NCBI GenBank assembly: GCA_028023455.1
Contig: JAQFVV010012491.1
Span: forward strand, 1,037,501-1,101,500
DNA: 64,000 nt
DNA from: Epiperipatus broadwayi
Taxonomy: Eukaryota > Onychophora > Udeonychophora > Euonychophora > Peripatidae
Direction: 5' to 3'
The position numbers and the translations under genes are program-made. The stretch's first letter is position 1. Each line of letters starts with the position of its first letter. The notes below the pieces were generated by a model. It searched no databases. It worked only from the letters and a program-made list of their open reading frames with translations, and had not been told where the DNA came from. Positions 36,020 to 47,884 of the stretch are shown here, in pieces.

Positions 36020-37680
36020 ATGACATGGAATAGCATTTACTGCTTTCAGATAAATGACCCTTGTTTGAATGCCATAATTTATATAAATAATATGCTATGC
36101 CACTAGAATATATACAGAGATTTAGATTTCATTTAATAAAGTATATGTTAAGATTTGACTCCCCCCTACTTTTCTGCTATATTAAAATGATTCAATCACA
36201 CCTTCGTGGATTTTATAATAACTGGGAAATTTAAGTATTTGAAATTTTAAGAGTATGGAAAAATAAAAGAAAACTAGCAGTTATAGAAAACAACTAATAT
36301 GTCACCTTTTCAGAATTGAATAATAACATTTATAAAATAAATAAGATTTCAGAGTGTTAATTAGTCTAAGTTCTGGATTCATCCTGGGTAGAATCCAAAG
36401 TTAAACAAATATCAAATTTTTATATGAAAACATAAATAAAATGTTGACTCGTGAAAAACAATCTGGTGAGCGTATTAATTAATAATGCATTATGTTTTAA
36501 GGGGACATTAATAACCTTAATTCATGGAGGTTTTAAGATTGGCATATTAATAATAAAGGCATACATATAAAATCAAGTAATAACTACATATAAATAATTG
36601 ACCGCATCAAAGTTAAAGAAAGTTAGAGCTTATGAGAGAAAATTAAATTTATAGAAATTATTTGAAAGCAATTTACATATTAGAAAAGTTACAAAGTTAA
36701 ATAATACATTAGGAGAAATCTTGAGAGTAGAGTTTGAGATTAAATAGGCTAGATTTACTTTTAGGTGGCAGTATGAAAATCATTAGTTATCTTGCACAAT
36801 TCTTAAGGGTTCATTTTCAAAGTACTGCATTTCATGGATCCATGCAAGTTGTTTTTGGTGACAGTCAGCTTTTATTCAGCATTCCAAGAGTTCTTTTTCA
36901 TGCTTTCCTTCATTTCAGGGCATCAGGATATTATAGTAGCGGAAGATGACCCCCCAAAAAAAGATCGGGAAGATGATTGGTTTTACCCGATCATCATTTT
37001 TTAAGATTTCAAAGCAGTGTGGAATCTAATAGCAATCGGTTCTCTCACTAGTAGCTAATCCTCTGGTATTCAAAATTAGCCCATTTTATACTCCTTCCCA
37101 GGTATTTGAAGAAGGCTTTTAATTTATTTCTAGCTCAAATCTAATCTTTAAACTAAAATCTTAAGTTTTCTTTGTTCATTGTTTGAAGATGCAATCGTAA
37201 GATAACTGTCCAAAAATAAATTCAACTCTATTTTCAGATTGGAAATAGATTTGACAAAAATGTTTATAACAAAAGTACAATCGTTAATCTTAATCCCCAT
37301 TTTATTTTAAGTAAAAACTTTAAATAAAAATTCCTTCTCAAGATTAAAACAATATTATATTTCCACCCCTTTAATTATTTTTGGATAATTAACGTTTGCA
37401 TCTTTCATCTTGGATTTTATAAAAATATACAGTTTAATAGCAAAAAACAATTTAAAAAGAAAAAGTTTTAAAAATGACGTATAATAACATTTTTAAAAAA
37501 TCAATATTTTGTTAGTATTTTTGCTCCTATAATATATATATATATATATATATCTGAGCCACACCTATGTATTTTTAATGTGAAAAAAAGAATTAATAAT
37601 AATAAATATTGAAAAGTTAAACTTTATAAATTTTAAGTGCGAATCTCAAATATATACATAAAATATATATACATGACTAA
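36020..37680. other. Non-coding stretch
   Basis: A 71-codon frame at 36734-36949 has no recognisable domain. A short hairpin GATCGGG...CCCGATC lies at 36964-36992. An AT repeat sits at 37530-37553. Confidence 0.4.
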
Positions 37681-37681
37681 A

Positions 37682-37775
37682 GGAGCAGGATGGGATATAG
37701 GATTTAAATACAGGTTAGCAGATAGAATCATGAAGCTCAATCTTAAGCTAAGATTGACTGCTTCATTACAAAGGT
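37682..37775 (+). mobile_element. SINE-like repeat (family B), copy 3
   Basis: GGATTTAAATACAGG is a decayed B-box-like sequence. It is followed by the family body TCATGAAGCTCAATCTTAAG and GATTGACTGCTTCA, which aligns with 24407-24447. The 5' tRNA half is unclear. Confidence 0.4.
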
Positions 37776-37779
37776 AAAC

Positions 37780-38815
37780 AGTACAAAAAACCAGCAATTT
37801 ACCAGTAAATTTTCAACTGAGGTAAAATAGTATATGAAAATAAAAAGAAATTATTTTTAAATAATTCATTAAAGAGAATTGAATATCTGGAATTCGGAAA
37901 ATTATACAAAAAATAGTTAATACTGATATAAGAAAATTATGACTAGGAATTAACATGCAAAGCTACAGAATAAAAGTTTAAAAGAATAAATCACTATCTT
38001 AGTAGTGAAGAGAAAATTGTTTCTTCAAAAAGAAAAATATGATGAAATGAATGGAAAATAATTATATAGTAATAAAAAAAATTCCTACTATAACCTCTGA
38101 ATTGCTCAATATTTTAAATAAAAAGATAAGAATCTTTGAAGAAGGGGGAAACCCCAGAAAACAAAAAAAAAAAAAAGGCAAACAATTATTTTATCCAGCC
38201 ATAATGAGGATATACTTAATGTAAAATAAAAGAATGAGGTATCCAGAAATTAATTAAATCAATCACTAGTTATAAAAATTAATGATTGAATTGACTGATT
38301 TTAGGATATCCCATATTTTTATTTCAAATCAAATATAAATATCCCAATTATGCTTGAAGCTTTTAAAGTAAACAATAAATAAAAGAATTTATTATCAAAT
38401 ATTTTTTATAATTATTATTTTTAACTTTTTGTATTCTAATTTTAATTAAAATGAAGAACAGAAAACAACATTTGAAGAAAATCATGCATTAAAAAAATCA
38501 ATTTCAATATTATTTTGTTTATGAAAGAAGCATTTTTAAAAAAGAAGATTTTTATAGTCAAGAAAAATTAAGATTTATTTTTATTTCTATTTGAATTTAT
38601 TGCAAATGGCTTTTAATTTTAGGTTTTTGTTTTTTAAAAAATATACCACCCTCTCATGCCTATTATTAAACAAATAAAAGAACTACTCTGAAATATTTCA
38701 TTGTCATTAATTTCTAATATATATACAAAAGTTGAAAGAAATCTAAGTGATAGAAATAGAAATATGTTTAAAATTGATTACAAAATGTATCCTAAGCAAA
38801 CAAACAGTTTTTAAA
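37780..38815. other. AT-rich non-coding stretch
   Basis: Nothing recognised; an A13-14 run at 38163-38176. Confidence 0.4.
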
Positions 38816-38819
38816 TTAA

Positions 38820-40060
38820 ATAAAAGCATTTAAAAATAAACCAAATGATTGGGAAAATGCAATAGTAATATTAATATTTAAGAAAACTTATATAGAAGGT
38901 ATTAGAAATTACAGATATCAGTTTATCAGCCCTATACAAGATCTTTATCAAGGTAATCACAACGCATCTATAGTAAAAATTGAATCTAAAAGATCAAGCT
39001 GCAAATAGTTTTAAAACAATGGATCAGATCCAAATATTGAAAAAAGTGACAGAAATGTCCAATGAATATGAGTTGTCATTTTGCATTAGATTTGTAGATT
39101 ATAAAGTCATTTGATTCTATATGCATTTCTATAATGATTAAAGCATTGGATCATTAAGATTAAGACCCAAGATACTGGTCATATTCTGAAAAATGTTTAT
39201 TAAAATGCAACATCAATGATTAGATTATATGGACATACTAAGATTGACATAGATAATGATGTATTAAATGATGTTATATATGTAAAAAAAAATTTTCATC
39301 AATATTTTGTGGAGTAAAATGTAAATAAAAAAAATTAAAATATGTGGAGATTATATGTCATTTAGATTTTCTCAATGATGTAATTGTTTTTACAAATAAT
39401 CCTTCAGAGTTTTGGGAAATGTTGCAAAAATTATCAAATGAAAACAGGAAAGTATAACAAATGATAAAACGCTAAAAAGACTACAGTAATTAATGTTCAA
39501 TGGCTTTTTCAGAAAAAAAATAAAGATTGATAACTATGAAATACAAAAAGTTACAACTAAAAATATATTGCTCAAATTACTATTACAGGTGAAAATATGG
39601 TGGACAAAATTAATCACAGGATAAAAATTAATGGAGTGCTTTTAATAGATATGACAGTATTAAAAACAAAAATGACTGTGTGTTGGACACTTGAAAAAAC
39701 AGCAATACATCCTTGGTTTACTTAACAAAATATGGACAGATGTATATTACAACAAGGGATCCAAAGCAAAATACCTTGGTGAAAAACTAAGAGATATCAT
39801 TGAAAGAATTAAGAACTAAAATGGAGTTGAATTCTGCAACTTACTAGAAAAAATGATAACAGATTGGCAGTCAAAGTCTTAAATTGTAGTTTAATGATTA
39901 TAAAAGAACTAGAAAGAGGTCATACATATGAGATGGCTTGACGAAATAAGGAAATTTGTTATTGTGATGTGATAAAGAGAAGCTATTGGAGAAATTGGAA
40001 TAATCTTGGAAAGATCTTCACCCTGCAGTGAACCTACAATGGCTGAGAATTATGATGATA
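38820..40060 (+). pseudogene. RTE retrotransposon fragment, reverse transcriptase region
   Basis: The blocks of an RTE reverse transcriptase occur in order: IRNYRYQFISPI (block 2, about 38900-38935), SNEYELSFCIRFVDYK (block A region, about 39060-39105), HILKNVY-NATSMIRLYG (39180-39235), LNDVIVFTNN (degenerate FADD site, 39370-39400), then IKIDNYE, NHRIK and late blocks near 39740-39830. The end near 40035 corresponds to the 'SPCSEPTMAEN' tail just before the RTE stop at 58-60 kb. Many frameshifts and stops are present and the catalytic aspartate pair is lost. DNA-level similarity to 59560-60740 supports one RTE family. Confidence 0.75.
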
Positions 40061-40180
40061 AATTGTATGAACAGACTGTATTTACATTTTTTAAAAGAAT
40101 TTATTTTAAGTTATTGAAAGTATATATATTTGAAATACAGGCACTCTTCATATACCTGGAGCCTAATTGTAAATGTAGGT

Positions 40181-40684
40181 GATTTGAACTCAGATTTTCA
40201 AGCACTTTTCAACTATCCACACTATCTCATACCACTGACACACATGACCACACACATGTAGAAAAGATAAATAATCACCAATATGCATATTTCGTGCTGA
40301 ACCAGCACTCATCAGTTGGTCCAGATTATCATCTCCCGCACATATATATATAATCAGTGTTCAGTTTATATTAAGATAACAAACCCTCATACATTAATGG
40401 ACAGACTTCAATCTACTCCATATATAATCAGTGCTCAGTTTATATTAAGATAGCAAACCCTCATACATTAATGGACAGACTTCAATCTACTCCAACCTCC
40501 GATGGAAAACTCAAATCACATATTGATGCCAATATTATTGCCATGCCCATGTTGACCTCATGTCACTCTAACCTCTCATGTATAGGAATAGTATATTGGT
40601 GATTATTTATCTTTTCTATATGTGTGTGTCAGTGGTGTGAGATAGTGTGAATAGTTGAAGGGTGCTTGAAAGTCTGAGTTGAAA
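40181..40684 (+). mobile_element. Inverted-repeat element with tRNA-like arms, copy 2
   Basis: The left arm (40181-40285) is inverted at the right arm (40592-40684), about 90 percent alike by eye, with a 10 bp indel in a TGTG run. Read outward, each arm looks like a tRNA: right arm GTCAGTGGTGTGAGATAG...GAGTTGAAAG; left arm on the minus strand GTCAGTGGTATGAGATAG...CTGAGTTCAAATCACC, which includes a good B box. The interior (40290-40585) is homologous to that of copy 1 at 15767-16219. A 74 bp interior block is tandemly duplicated in this copy only. There is no coding sequence. Confidence 0.75.
40347..40494 (+). repeat. 74 bp tandem duplication inside the inverted-repeat element
   Basis: 40347-40420 and 40421-40494 differ at two positions (TGT/TGC and AAC/AGC). 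The block includes TTAATGGACAGACTTCAAT, single in copy 1 near 16 kb, so the duplication arose after the copies separated. Confidence 0.9.
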
Positions 40685-40699
40685 GTATATATGTATGTG

Positions 40700-42350
40700 A
40701 TGAACTGTATATAAACGAATATTACATTTTTAAATTTTTTCTTCTTCTTTTTCTTGTGAGAAAAATAAATATTTTTAAAAAGGCAACTTTTAAGTTCAAG
40801 TGTTCTAGATCAAAATGAGGAAAAAAAGTGGGGAGTATAAAAAAAGTTATCAAAATAAAACACTTCGCTTTCAAATCTGCTGTTCTAGTTAAAAAAATAA
40901 ATAAATAAACGGAGGGTGAGATTTTTTTCCATTTCTATATTGAAATTCATTGTTGTAAATAAGCATTCAACTACAAAAAAAAAAAAAGCATATTCATTTA
41001 AAAATTTCAAGTTCTTAACATATATACTAACTATATATATATAAAGCTAGACAGTAAAGAACAGGTTAATGAAGGCTATAAATTTTCATTAATTCAATTG
41101 ATTTTAATTTTAAAATTGCCAGGATAAAAGAAACACATTTTTTTATGAAAACATTTGCAAAAAAAAAAATTATAGAGATATGCCATCTTTTAAAAAATAG
41201 TTGAACCAATCAAAAACAAAAAATAATCAAAAATGGTCAATCTCATCAAGTGTTCAAAGATTTGGTTATTTCAAAATGAGTTTACAAATCAGAATGCTTT
41301 TTTCAATGAGATAAAAAACATTGGGCTTTAAAAAAAAAAAAACCTTGCTAGGATAAAGGTTGAATCAGATTTGCAAATGGATTGACATGGGCGACTTTCG
41401 TGAAATGACTTACTAAATCATTTTTCTCCACATATAGCTTTAAAAAACCAAATCAGTTATCATAATATATAATTGGATTGAATTTCATAGACAAAATGAA
41501 TACGCTCATCATAAGTTCCCCCTGGTTTTTTCCCTCTGAAATGTTTTGAACAATGCGATTAATATTTTTTTAGAAAGTAATAATCATTAAATTTGAGCAC
41601 TGGAAATGATGGAGTTGGCCTGTAATTCTAGAACTTGAATTCCAGAATCCGCAGGTTTACTATTATACCAAAACACACAACACAGTAATAGTTAAGCAAT
41701 TCAAACAGAGAATTGTTTATTAATGCATACAAATTAATAAAATTTATTGTCATAAGGTGAGATATTTTGTAAAAATTAAGTAAAAAGACTTTATTAAAAT
41801 AGTTGAAAATCAATAATAATTTAGCTCAAAAGATATAAAACTTCAGCTATTTAGAAGTTATATGAAGCAGATAAAAAATTGCTAGTAGATAATATCTTTC
41901 AGATAAATACAGCATTGAGAAATAAGATAGTAAAATTGAAATGTAATAAATGTTGATTTCAACAGTTTTGAAGATATTAAAAAAACTAAATTGAATAAAA
42001 TATTCAGATTATAGACTCTATAAAAAAAAAAAAAACTGGATAATCAAAAGACAACACAGAAGAAAAGAAAAAAAATGTCATGACTTCTAATTGTACCATT
42101 GTTGACTTCAGTATTTCTGCTTTTCATGATTTAATGCAAAGATAGAGTATAGACTCTGGATTCAAAATCCATGGGTTGTAGCTCTAGTTCAATCACTTTC
42201 AATGTCCAAATTTCTTATAAACTCTTGAAAAATAAACTACTGGATTGTTTTTTCTGATCACTTTCTGACAATTTTGCCTAAAAATTGTGTCAAAAAGTAG
42301 TCTACATTTTATAAATTTATTAAAATGTTAATCATACAAAAATAATAATA
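40700..42350. other. AT-rich non-coding stretch with weak tRNA-like words
   Basis: No gene seen. A15 and A11-12 runs occur near 40975-40987, 41160-41169 and 41331-41342. A tRNA-like segment at 42140-42200 (GTTCAATCAC as B box) lacks acceptor pairing. Confidence 0.4.
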
Positions 42351-42359
42351 ATTGAATGG

Positions 42360-42960
42360 GTTACTTCCAAACTAGATCTAATATCAATATTTGGCCGAAT
42401 ATCCTCACTGTAATAAAACACAAGGGCCTTTAAAGTGTAATATGTCATCTTTTGTAATAGAAACTGCTCCAAAAATCTTTCCAGTTAAAACAGACCTAGT
42501 CTTAAGATAGATAATAAGTATGATTCTCTGTTTTTATGATTATAATTAAAGCTAATTTTGAAAATAGAAATAGACTAATAGTTAATAAGAATCTAATATA
42601 GGTTAGACAGTTTTGTGGAAAAGCTCAATACAGAAAAATATAATCTGAAAATCTATGATATCAATTTTTTAGATCACATTATTAATAGAAAATTGATTTC
42701 ATTGGAAAAACTAGAGCTGTTAAAAATTTTTTTGGAATATTTCTGATAAGTAAAACCAATACAGCCAGATCTCTCTATTATCTTCTGAGAAAGCATTAAA
42801 AATTGAATCAGAGATAAGGAAGCTTTTCTATTCATCAAAGCACTGCTTATGTCAAACCTATTACTAGTATATTTTAATGAAAGCTGTTAATTCTGGTAGA
42901 GTAAAATAGTATTAATTTATAAAGGTGATAAGGATAAAGACCAAGAACTAAAGCAAAAAA
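42360..42960 (+). pseudogene. Ty3/gypsy-like pol relic (reverse transcriptase and start of RNase H)
   Basis: On the plus strand SKLDL (about 42370) is followed by a very decayed region. Then comes a clear 35-residue stretch, LNTEKYNLKIYDINFLDHII and SLEKLELLKIF (42617-42725), matching the 'LnpeKC-f-k-ev-FLGHiis-eGi--d-eKieaI--f' block of Ty3/gypsy reverse transcriptases. In shifted frames come ARSLYYLLRKH (the 'lakPLy-LLrK' block) and EAFLFIKALLMSNLLLVYFNES, corresponding to 'eaF--lK--L-s-PvLvYfn-', the start of RNase H. No LTRs were recognised. Both ends are undefined. Confidence 0.5.
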
Positions 42961-43092
42961 AATATATAACAGCTTGATTTAAAAAAAAAAAAAAACTTGG
43001 CATTAATTTTTGGACTGAAAAAAAAAATCACCAATACCTATATGGAAGGAAGCTTAGATTAATATACAGATCATAAATCCCTTTTAGCATTT

Positions 43093-43105
43093 GGGGGGGG
43101 GGGGG
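43093..43105 (+). repeat. G13 homopolymer tract
   Basis: An uninterrupted run of 13 G, followed by AGGGA, stands out in an otherwise AT-rich region. It is prone to length variation and possible quadruplex formation. Confidence 0.7.
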
Positions 43106-43441
43106 AGGGAATAAACTTTTACTGGGTCATATAAGTCTGCATACAATACACTTCACAATATATTTTCAAAGTATAAGAACAAACTAATGTCCTAAAATGG
43201 AATCAGATAACAATATTACCATTTCATCATAGTTGTTTGATAATGATGAACCCTGTAAAATATATTTGATATAAATTATAATTAACTTTTGCACATAGAG
43301 AGCGTACCAATAGCTCTAACAAGCTCGTAAATTAACAAGTATGTGCATTTTTGTAATTACAAGCTCATAAAAGTAATGTCATGTTATATATGACTTGCTT
43401 TATTAATTATTATAATTAACTTTTGCTAGAATTCACTATAA

Positions 43442-43913
43442 CAGGGGTGAGCAATTGTTTTGGCTCAGGGGCCACTTTGTAAAAGTGGAGGTTAGCAGAG
43501 GGCCGTATCGGGGCCACTTTGTGAAAGCAGTTAGCGGAGGGCCACACCTTTTTCCACGATACAATAAAGATATTACTTTATTCCCTGTATTACCAAAGAA
43601 ATATTTGTTTGTCCATTCTTCATTAAACACATGATATTCATCATCGATTTCCCATTTTTTCAGAGTTCATGATTTCACTAAAGTTGGAAATTTATATATT
43701 TACTGTTGCAAAGACAAAATTGAAATTAACTAGATCAACCAGAACACTGCACATCATATCTACACTGCATACATATTGATATGGCCATCCTAGTGGAAAA
43801 TATGAGACAAATCTTCAGTCATGCATGAGCAGGAAATCTTGATTCAAGACAAATTTTTCTGACTGTCTTGGCAGGCTGTATGTGGCCCATGGGCTGCTAT
43901 TTTCCCACCCCTG
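43442..43913. mobile_element. hAT-superfamily MITE (Charlie-like tips)
   Basis: The left tip CAGGGGTGAGCAATTG and the right tip (read inward from 43913, CAGGGGTGGGAAAATAGCAG) form the CAGGGGTG-type terminal inverted repeat of hAT/Charlie elements. Subterminal GGGCCAC words are present at both ends (GGGGCCACTTTG, GGGCCACATAC). Flanks are an 8 bp target duplication, CACTATAA (43434-43441) and CCCTATAA (43914-43921), 7 of 8 identical and of the CTA-centred kind hAT prefers. The 472 bp interior lacks transposase blocks; the 64-codon minus frame at its left end is incidental. Confidence 0.88.
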
Positions 43914-44057
43914 CCCTATAATATTGTATTTAAAATAGTCATTATTGTCATTTTTCCTATTAAATTTGCTAACAGAAAAAATTAATTGGAAAAGCCATTA
44001 AAAGTTCATTTTGCACTTTGTCAAATTTCAGATTTTAATTCTTCTTGTTTTCTATAG

Positions 44058-44187
44058 ATGTCACAATCTTTTAATGAAAGTAGAAGAAAAAAAATTGCTG
44101 TCAATCTCTTCAAATAAGATAGAAGTCACTGCTATGTATCAAGTTGCTAATAATCTCTTCAAACAAAATGGAAATTATTATTGCACA
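44058..44187 (+). CDS. Candidate internal exon A (unassigned host gene)
   Basis: The polypyrimidine tract and AG of TTCTTCTTGTTTTCTATAG end at 44057. The frame is then open (CHNLLMKVEEKKLLSISS...VANNLFKQNGNYYCTSG) to a possible donor CTG|GTATTG. The 3' end of the frame, NYYCTSG, is nearly the same as KYYLTSG in candidate exon B at 47130-47248, and 21 of the last 25 bases match. I do not recognise the protein. It could be a duplicated exon or a retained relic; without transcripts it is only a candidate. Confidence 0.25.
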
Positions 44188-44219
44188 TCTGGTATTGTCT
44201 TTATCCATTAAGATTAATT

Positions 44220-47100
44220 AATTCACTTATTTTACTATTATTTATTTTGTAAAATTATTAATATTTAATTTTCTTTAGTTATTTAATGTTTATATTATAG
44301 TTTTATTTTATGCAATATTTTTTTGCAGAAATAATTTAAATAAATATTTCTTATTGTTTATTTATTTGCAAAGTTGATATTTTGGACTTCAGATTACATT
44401 TGCTTTTTAAATTTTTTTTTTTTTGAGACACCGTAAAAAAAATGAAGTTAGAATGTAAAGTAACTTTTATTTTATTGGAAAATAAAATAAAAATAATAAC
44501 AATAGCCTCCTCTAATGGTAAAAAAAATTACTGTGGAAATGTTGATATAAATTACATTGAGACTATGTGTACAGAGAACTAAACATTGATCGGTAAATAA
44601 GCAAAGATATAGCACTATTTGGTAAATTAAATGAGATTAGGTTATCTAAATAAATGCTCTAAATCACTGCCATAAATATTCTGAAATATATGCGAGCAGC
44701 TGACACTTGAAAAATAATGTACATTAATGAGAAAGAATTCTCAATCCCAGCAAAGTTCCACTATGATTACTCTGAAAAGTTAGGTTAAAATTTTGGATCA
44801 TGACTGTGTCTGGTTGCTAGGATTAAACACAAACCTGAAAAATTATATCAAGATATAACTCTAATAAAAAATATACATCCTGTCTTGAGACCTTCCAAAG
44901 GATGCACATCATCATTCGGAAATCACATCTCTCTTGCACTGCTGATGCATATTCTGGTTGAAAGATTGGGAAGAAACAATAAGATAAACTTCATGAAATG
45001 TTCTCTTATTATGAGGTTCTGGATGTAATACTCATGGATAATACAGCACCCTTCATGTGAGAAAATTTGGAAAGAACAATGAGAGTGAATATGATGTACA
45101 TAACCCCCTACTACCACTAATATTAATAGCCTTTCCAAAAAGGTTATCCTGCAACTGAAAAAAGTAATAAACAAAATCCAATTTAAATAATACAATTAAA
45201 GCCCTATGTTCAGCATTATTCATATGCCATATAATGCTATTAACGTCTGCAAGAAAAACATGGGCAGAACTGATATAATTGGTAAAATGTTGAGATTGAA
45301 ATTTATACTATAATCACCAAAGAATAAGAATCTGAATATTAACTCAAAAATTAAAATTAAATATTCTATAATGGATAAAAATATAAATCTGGAATTACTT
45401 TAAATAAATCTAGATAAAAGAATAAATATTGTTCTTTCAAGAAAAATAGTGCTTCTTAAAATAGAGATTACAGTGAATATAGACACAAAGAAATAACCTC
45501 ATCACAATTTAAAACATGAATCAGTGAAGTAAAATTTATGATAATTCCCAAAGGGATTACAAACTTGAATAAAAAAAAGATTCTTGAAGAAAATGGGCCA
45601 ACCAAACACACAGAAATATCCAGAGCCAAAGATATGGAATAAATAGGATATGTGAGGAATAGAAGTTACAAAAGCTACAGAAATCAATCAATGAGAGAAT
45701 TTTTGATAAATTGTGTAGAGATAATAAACTAGAAAAAGAACCCTAGTCCATAGATGTTTAAAAAATAATAAATTAGATACACATACAGAAGTGCCTCAAG
45801 TTAAATATGCAGAACAAGTAAGAAGTGCTGAGAGATGAAGATATGGAAAACTCAGAATCATGCACTTGCTAAGATACCATGAGGACCATACATACAATTA
45901 GGTTAAAGTAATACATAAACAATGGATTTTTGGAGCATGGGAATGTAATAAAATTTATAATAACTCAAAAATTAGTTTTTAAGTATAATGCATATAGTAA
46001 TTAAAAAATTACTTAAACTTAAAAAAGTAATTAAATATGTAATAGAAACCAAAAATAGATGAAAAATAAAAGCAAATTTGTTTAAAAATAATTTTTGGAA
46101 CACAGATTAAATAATACCTTAAAACAAAAATATTTATTTAGTAAAATTTAAAATTTTTAATTTTTTCTTTTAAAAGTTCTCATATTTTTGGACAATCCTG
46201 CAAAATTTCTAGGAGAGATAGGAAATATCTGCAAATAATATAATTTTTTAAAATATCTAAGTGTTTTTATATTTAAAAGAATTCACTTATGCATAGCCAT
46301 GAAACCATTGTACTGCTCACCTTCCCTTTCCAGGCCAGCTGATATTATATAAGCAATTCTACTTTTAGTTTACTTACCTTAAAATTATCTGCACCCAGAG
46401 TATCATTCTTCACCTTTGAGCTTTGTCCCACATAGCAAAGGGAAGAGAATCGGGCTTGCCTCTTCATAAAGTACAATAGGGATAAAAGCTGATGCAATTC
46501 TTAGATTTCTTTAACCAACATGTCAATAATTCATTAAGAATAATTAACAAAGTTATAGTCCTTCAATAATAAAATATTTACATTATTTATTTTTTTATAG
46601 TCCATATTTTAAATTTTCATACATACATTGTTTATTGATGTAACTTTTATATCTCATTAGGACCACTAAAGAAGCTCAATGTTAAATAACATGGCTGATA
46701 AGACTCTTCCATTCTATTAGCACCTATTTGTTAAAATAATTTTCTTTTTAAAAATCCATTAGAATCTTTCACAAATAACTTGTCTATGTTTTATATTAAT
46801 AAAATAGTTTTCATTTAATAATAAAATATTTACACCACTTTATTATTTAATTTTTTAATGCTTATTTAATAACTAAATCCTATTATATATATTATACTCT
46901 ATTATATAGATTGACAATTAGGGAAGAAATTTTAAATTTTTTTACTTTTTTTTTTTATTAAAAATGAAACATTTATTCTTGAAAATAAAAATACAACAAA
47001 ATTGTAGTCAGTTAGAAAACATTAGTTGATGATAAATGGAAAATTGAATAGTCTGTTAATGTTCGCACAAGGGTGTAGTTAGTTTTATGCTATGAATGCC
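44220..47100. other. AT-rich non-coding stretch
   Basis: 44880-45900 has somewhat more balanced composition and a 90-codon minus frame (44923-45195), but no recognised domain on either strand. It may be an old element beyond recognition. Confidence 0.35.
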
Positions 47101-47129
47101 TTGTGTCTAAGATTAATTCTCATCCAGGT

Positions 47130-47248
47130 TTCCTGGAACAAAAGATCTGGAACCAGAAGTTGGTCTCTATTCCTAATTTTAGAGATCAATTCTGTGAAAA
47201 CATGACAAATGTCGCGATTGGTATGGGAAAATATTATCTCACATCTGG
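47130..47248 (+). CDS. Candidate internal exon B (unassigned host gene)
   Basis: A possible acceptor TTCTCATCCAG (AG at 47128-47129) precedes an open frame FLEQKIWNQKLVSIPNFRD...NVAIGMGKYYLTSG. This ends at a strong donor-like CTG|GTAAGC. The frame happens to stay open to a TAG at 47367-47369. Composition is less AT-biased than the surroundings, as expected for coding sequence. The similarity of its last dozen residues and bases to candidate exon A suggests diverged duplicates. No domain is recognised. Confidence 0.3.
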
Positions 47249-47712
47249 TAAGCCAATGGAAAGTCTGATAGTGGAAAATATGCCATTTTCTACGGATTTG
47301 CTAATGGGAAAAACATCTGTTACTCCAGGTGACACACTATCAACAATGAAAACATGGAAGTGGAGCTAGAAAGGAGCAAGAATAGATGTTGGATCATTTC
47401 ATCATACTTGGATTGTTTATTCAATAAATTTTCAAGCCATTAAAATGTCTTGCACTTTATTTTATTTATTCATAGGTTATGTTGGATAGCTATTTCAAAA
47501 AAAAATCAAACAGTTTATTCCACTAGATACATTTTTTAGACTTTGGAAATAATGCAAACTGTATTAAATAATATTGTTATCATGAAATTTGTTAAGAATT
47601 AAATATTTTGACATATAATAATATCTTTTAAAAATTATTTTTACTTATTCTGTTGTTAAACCACTAAACATCACATGATCACCATCTCTATACTAGCACA
47701 TAATTGTTGTAA

Positions 47713-47884
47713 ACAACAGCAAAACTCTCCATACAATAGTACCACCCTGTGACAAACAGAGTAATTAATGAATGCCAGAAGGCTTGTGCATAAAATCCCT
47801 ATCCTTCTGTCATCCATTGATTACTCTGTTTGGCACAGGATGGCACTACTGTATGGAGAGTTTTGCCTTTGTTTATTCTGTTGT
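47713..47884. repeat. 172 bp imperfect palindrome (MITE-like)
   Basis: The left arm (from ACAACAGC, with AAAACTCTCCATACAATAGT and AACAGAGTAATTAATG) recurs inverted to 47884 (ACAACAGAATAAAC, AAAACTCTCCATACAGTAGT, AACAGAGTAATCAATG). The centre, CCAGAAGG...CCTTCTG, completes an almost continuous stem. There is a 9-10 bp indel near the tips. No target duplication was established. Confidence 0.75.

Noticed and set aside
42135-42205. tRNA-Leu-like gene
   Set aside because: B-box-like GTTCAATC is present, but acceptor and D stems do not pair; at most a decayed SINE head.
44923-45195. 90-codon minus-strand frame as a gene
   Set aside because: Hydrophobic by AT-rich composition, with no recognisable domain.
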